NCBI GenBank assembly: GCA_037447125.1 | Contig: JBBIHG010000075.1 | Span: 1-17,834 of the forward strand | Direction: 5' to 3' | DNA length: 17,834 bases | From: UBA2029 sp037447125 | GTDB taxonomy: Bacteria; Chloroflexota; Anaerolineae; Aggregatilineales; Aggregatilineaceae | Shown here: positions 15,736-17,834 of the stretch, piece by piece | How the letters are laid out: each line of letters starts with the position of its first letter | Position numbering within the stretch: the stretch's first letter is position 1 | Program-made: the position numbers and the translations under genes | The notes under the pieces: generated by a model | The model's database searches: none | Told to the model about the DNA's origin: nothing | The model's input: the letters and a program-made list of their open reading frames with translations, nothing else

Positions 15736-17763
15736 CTACGGCCCGCGCAGGCCGTTGACCTGGCGCAGCGCCCTGGCGATGATCTGAATGGCGCGATTGT
15801 TCGCCTGCAGCGCGTCGTCGTAACCGGCGCCGGTCAGGTCGCCGCTGAGCGCCTGACTGTCCTGCTGCAGGAAATAGAGTTCGTTGCGCTGCCGCTCCAG
15901 GAATCGCTGGCGCAGCGCCAGCACCTCCTGGAGCCACACCCGCGTATCCGCTTCAGGCTGGGCGTTGAGGCGCGCCTGTTCGCGCCGGATCGAACGCAAC
16001 TCGGTCGCCAGCGCTGCGGGCAACGCCTGCTCGAACTCCTCCAGCGGCGTCACGCGCAGCTCGTCCACCACGGCGCGCAGTTCCGGCGATAGGTGCGTGT
16101 AGAAATACTCCACCGGCTCCGTCTCGTGCTGGCTCAGCGCGCGCAGCAGCACCTGGAAGATCGCCTGGTAGTCGGGACGGGTGAAATCCTCCGCCTTCAG
16201 GGGAGCCAACACTTCAGCCAGCAGCGGCTCGTCGCCTTGCAACTCGCGCAGCAGCCGGTTGGCCGCGTAGAGGCGCTCTGGCTGTTCGAGCAGCAGCCCC
16301 AGGCAGAACCCTTCGCGCAGCGCGGACTGCCTGGGCGGGCCGGGGGACGCAGCAGCGATCGCGGCACGCCCGGCCAGTCGCTGCTGGTCGCGCAACGAGG
16401 GCAGCGCTCGCGTGCGCGCCGCCTGGCGACGTTGCGTCCATTGGATGAGCACCCGCTCGTCAATGCGCACCCGGCGGGCCAGCGCCTGAATATTGCCGCT
16501 GCGCTGGATGTCACTCTCGGTCGCCATCAGGATGGGCAGCAGCGTCCGCGCCGCTTGCTCGCGCTCCTGGGGCGACGACTGAGCCGTGAGGTGCGCCGTT
16601 CCTTGCTGAATGACATAGTCCGCCACCGGAACAGCGTTGGCCAATAGCGCTTCCCACGCCGCCGGGTCGCGGCGGATCAGATCGTCGGGATCGTTGCCCT
16701 CCGGCAGGCTGATCACGCGAATATCAAGCTCCAGCAGGCCAGTGTAACGCATCATACCGCGGGGATCAAAAGTCACGACGCGCTCGCCATCCAGCGTCTC
16801 GCGGGCGACGTTCAGCCCACGCATGGTCGCGTTGATGCCGGCCGGGTCCGGGTCCAGGGCCAGGATCAGGCGGCGGGCATAGCGGTTGAGCAGGCGGAGC
16901 TGGTCTTCGGTGAGCGCCGTGCCCATCTGGGCCACAACGTTCCCGTAGCCGGCCTGGTGGGCCTGCAAGACATCCATATAGCCTTCGACGATCACCGCCT
17001 TCTCTGTCTCGCGGATGGCGCGGCGGGCCATGTCCAGCCCGTAGAGCAGGCGGCCCTTGTCGAAGAGCGGGCCTTGCGGCGAGTTGAGGTACTTGGGCAC
17101 GGCCTCCTTCTCAAGCGCGCGCGCCCCGAAGCCGGCAGTGCGCCCGCGCCCGTCACGGATGGGGATGATCAGGCGGTGGCGGAAGCGGTCGTAGACGTTG
17201 CCCTGCTCGTTGCGAATGGCCACACCCGCCTCAACGACTTCGTCCTGAGTGTAGCCGAGCATCTGCAGGTGCTGGAGGGCCTGGCGCCAGTCGTCCGGCG
17301 CGTAGCCAAGCTGGAACGCGGTGACCGTCTCGGGACGCAGCCCGCGCCCGTCCACGTAGTCGCGCGCGTCCTGGGCGGCGGGGGCGGTCAGAAGCTGCTC
17401 GTGGAAGAAGCGGGCTGCCTCTTCGAGCAGCCCTTGCAGGCGCTCGTTCTCGCCGGCGCGCTGCTGCTGGGCCTGGGTCAGCGGCTTCAGCTCGACTCCG
17501 GCGCGCTCAGCCAGGGCACGCAGCGCCTCGCCGAACTCCCAGCCCTCCGCCTTCATGACGAAGCTGAAGACGTCCCCACCTTCGCCGCACGCGCCGAAGC
17601 AACGCCAGGTCTGCGTGTCGGGGAAGACGACGAATGACGGCGTCCTCTCCTGATGAAAAGGGCACAACGCCTTGAAGTTGCGCCCCGCCTTTTGGAGACT
17701 GACGTAGCCGGAGACGACATCAAGGATGTCGAGACGCGCTTTCACGTCGTCAACAACAGACAT
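15736..17763 (-). CDS. dnaG: DNA primase DnaG
   Basis: This 675-residue primase makes RNA primers at the replication fork, working with the DnaB helicase. The N-terminal CHC2 zinc ribbon has CPFH (C34, H37) and CFGACGEGGD (C55, C59). The last pair is spaced CxxxC where many DnaGs have CxxC. The catalytic core has PKYLNSP and the TOPRIM motifs VEGYMD (E260) and LALDPDPAG (D304, D306). The C-terminal third (about 480-675) is helical and weakly conserved, as expected for the helicase-binding domain. The start is ATG at 17763, with hardly any Shine-Dalgarno sequence. A TATAAT lies upstream. It is the first gene of the dnaG-rpoD-Nudix/GNAT cluster. Confidence 0.97.
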   Translation of the reverse strand: MSVVDDVKARLDILDVVSGYVSLQKAGRNFKALCPFHQERTPSFVVFPDTQTWRCFGACGEGGDVFSFVMKAEGWEFGEALRALAERAGVELKPLTQAQQQRAGENERLQGLLEEAARFFHEQLLTAPAAQDARDYVDGRGLRPETVTAFQLGYAPDDWRQALQHLQMLGYTQDEVVEAGVAIRNEQGNVYDRFRHRLIIPIRDGRGRTAGFGARALEKEAVPKYLNSPQGPLFDKGRLLYGLDMARRAIRETEKAVIVEGYMDVLQAHQAGYGNVVAQMGTALTEDQLRLLNRYARRLILALDPDPAGINATMRGLNVARETLDGERVVTFDPRGMMRYTGLLELDIRVISLPEGNDPDDLIRRDPAAWEALLANAVPVADYVIQQGTAHLTAQSSPQEREQAARTLLPILMATESDIQRSGNIQALARRVRIDERVLIQWTQRRQAARTRALPSLRDQQRLAGRAAIAAASPGPPRQSALREGFCLGLLLEQPERLYAANRLLRELQGDEPLLAEVLAPLKAEDFTRPDYQAIFQVLLRALSQHETEPVEYFYTHLSPELRAVVDELRVTPLEEFEQALPAALATELRSIRREQARLNAQPEADTRVWLQEVLALRQRFLERQRNELYFLQQDSQALSGDLTGAGYDDALQANNRAIQIIARALRQVNGLRGP

Positions 17764-17804
17764 GTCAGGTTTGGGTCCGCTGATGCTGTTTGAAGGTGCT
17801 GCGG

Positions 17805-17834
17805 ATTATATAGCGCCCTGGAACATTCGTGCAA
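17805..17834 (-). promoter_or_regulatory. probable promoter of the dnaG-rpoD operon
   Basis: On the minus strand TATATAAT gives a consensus -10 (17805-17810). TTGCAC at the very edge of the window (17829-17834) lies 18 bases upstream as a partial -35 box. The leader would be about 35 nt. Confidence 0.55.

Overview
The window looks like a chromosomal segment of a GC-rich (roughly 60-65 % by eye) bacterium. It is most likely a member of the Chloroflexota (Anaerolineae or a relative). The supports are the style of the primary sigma factor, the dnaG-rpoD pairing, the CFGAC form of the DnaG zinc ribbon, an actinobacterial/archaeal-type inositol-phosphate synthase, and HEPN/MNT and HNH accessory modules of kinds I associate with that phylum. 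This is inference from protein style, not a database match.

Layout. 1-83: the 3' tip of a plus-strand gene, probably an M29 aminopeptidase. 84-442: a non-coding block of nested GC-rich hairpin repeats. 443-1102 (minus): a CPBP intramembrane protease. 1103-1437: an AT-rich promoter region. 1438-2514 (plus): a second sigma-70-family factor with a clear terminator. 2515-3115: a long leader containing a convincing glmS ribozyme with a 42-nt two-hairpin insertion, followed by glmS (3116-4957). 4958-5868: an MntA/HepT-type module (minus) lying between two copies of the last 24 glmS codons plus downstream DNA. 5870-7986: an accessory stretch with a DUF2283 protein, a GNAT acetyltransferase, an HNH endonuclease gene broken by an in-frame TGA with its small coupled partner, a second GC-rich repeat, and a VOC-family gene remnant. 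8233-9387 (plus): inositol-1-phosphate synthase. 9599-10684 (plus): a YchF-like GTPase/ATPase. The rest is on the minus strand. First comes dnaG-rpoD-Nudix/GNAT fusion (17763 down to 12998), a probable operon. Then comes a trans-editing AlaX protein followed 12 bp later by a metallo-beta-lactamase-fold protein that has lost its metal ligands (12877 down to 10772).

How the genes work together. The right half is core information processing: primase, the primary sigma factor, a Nudix/acetyltransferase housecleaning protein, alanyl-tRNA editing and a translation-linked NTPase. The left half joins an alternative sigma factor to amino-sugar synthesis, where GlmS output is expected to feed back through self-cleavage of its own mRNA. 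The middle is an island of selfish or defence-like small modules and decaying genes inserted behind glmS.

Most notable points: (1) the glmS ribozyme, with compensatory changes in two core helices and an unusual inserted domain whose CTAAC can pair across the cleavage site; (2) a duplicated glmS 3' end, whose four differences are all synonymous, flanking an MNT/HEPN pair; (3) an HNH gene whose premature TGA falls where a conserved Trp is expected; (4) an intact but metal-ligand-free MBL-fold protein downstream of AlaX.
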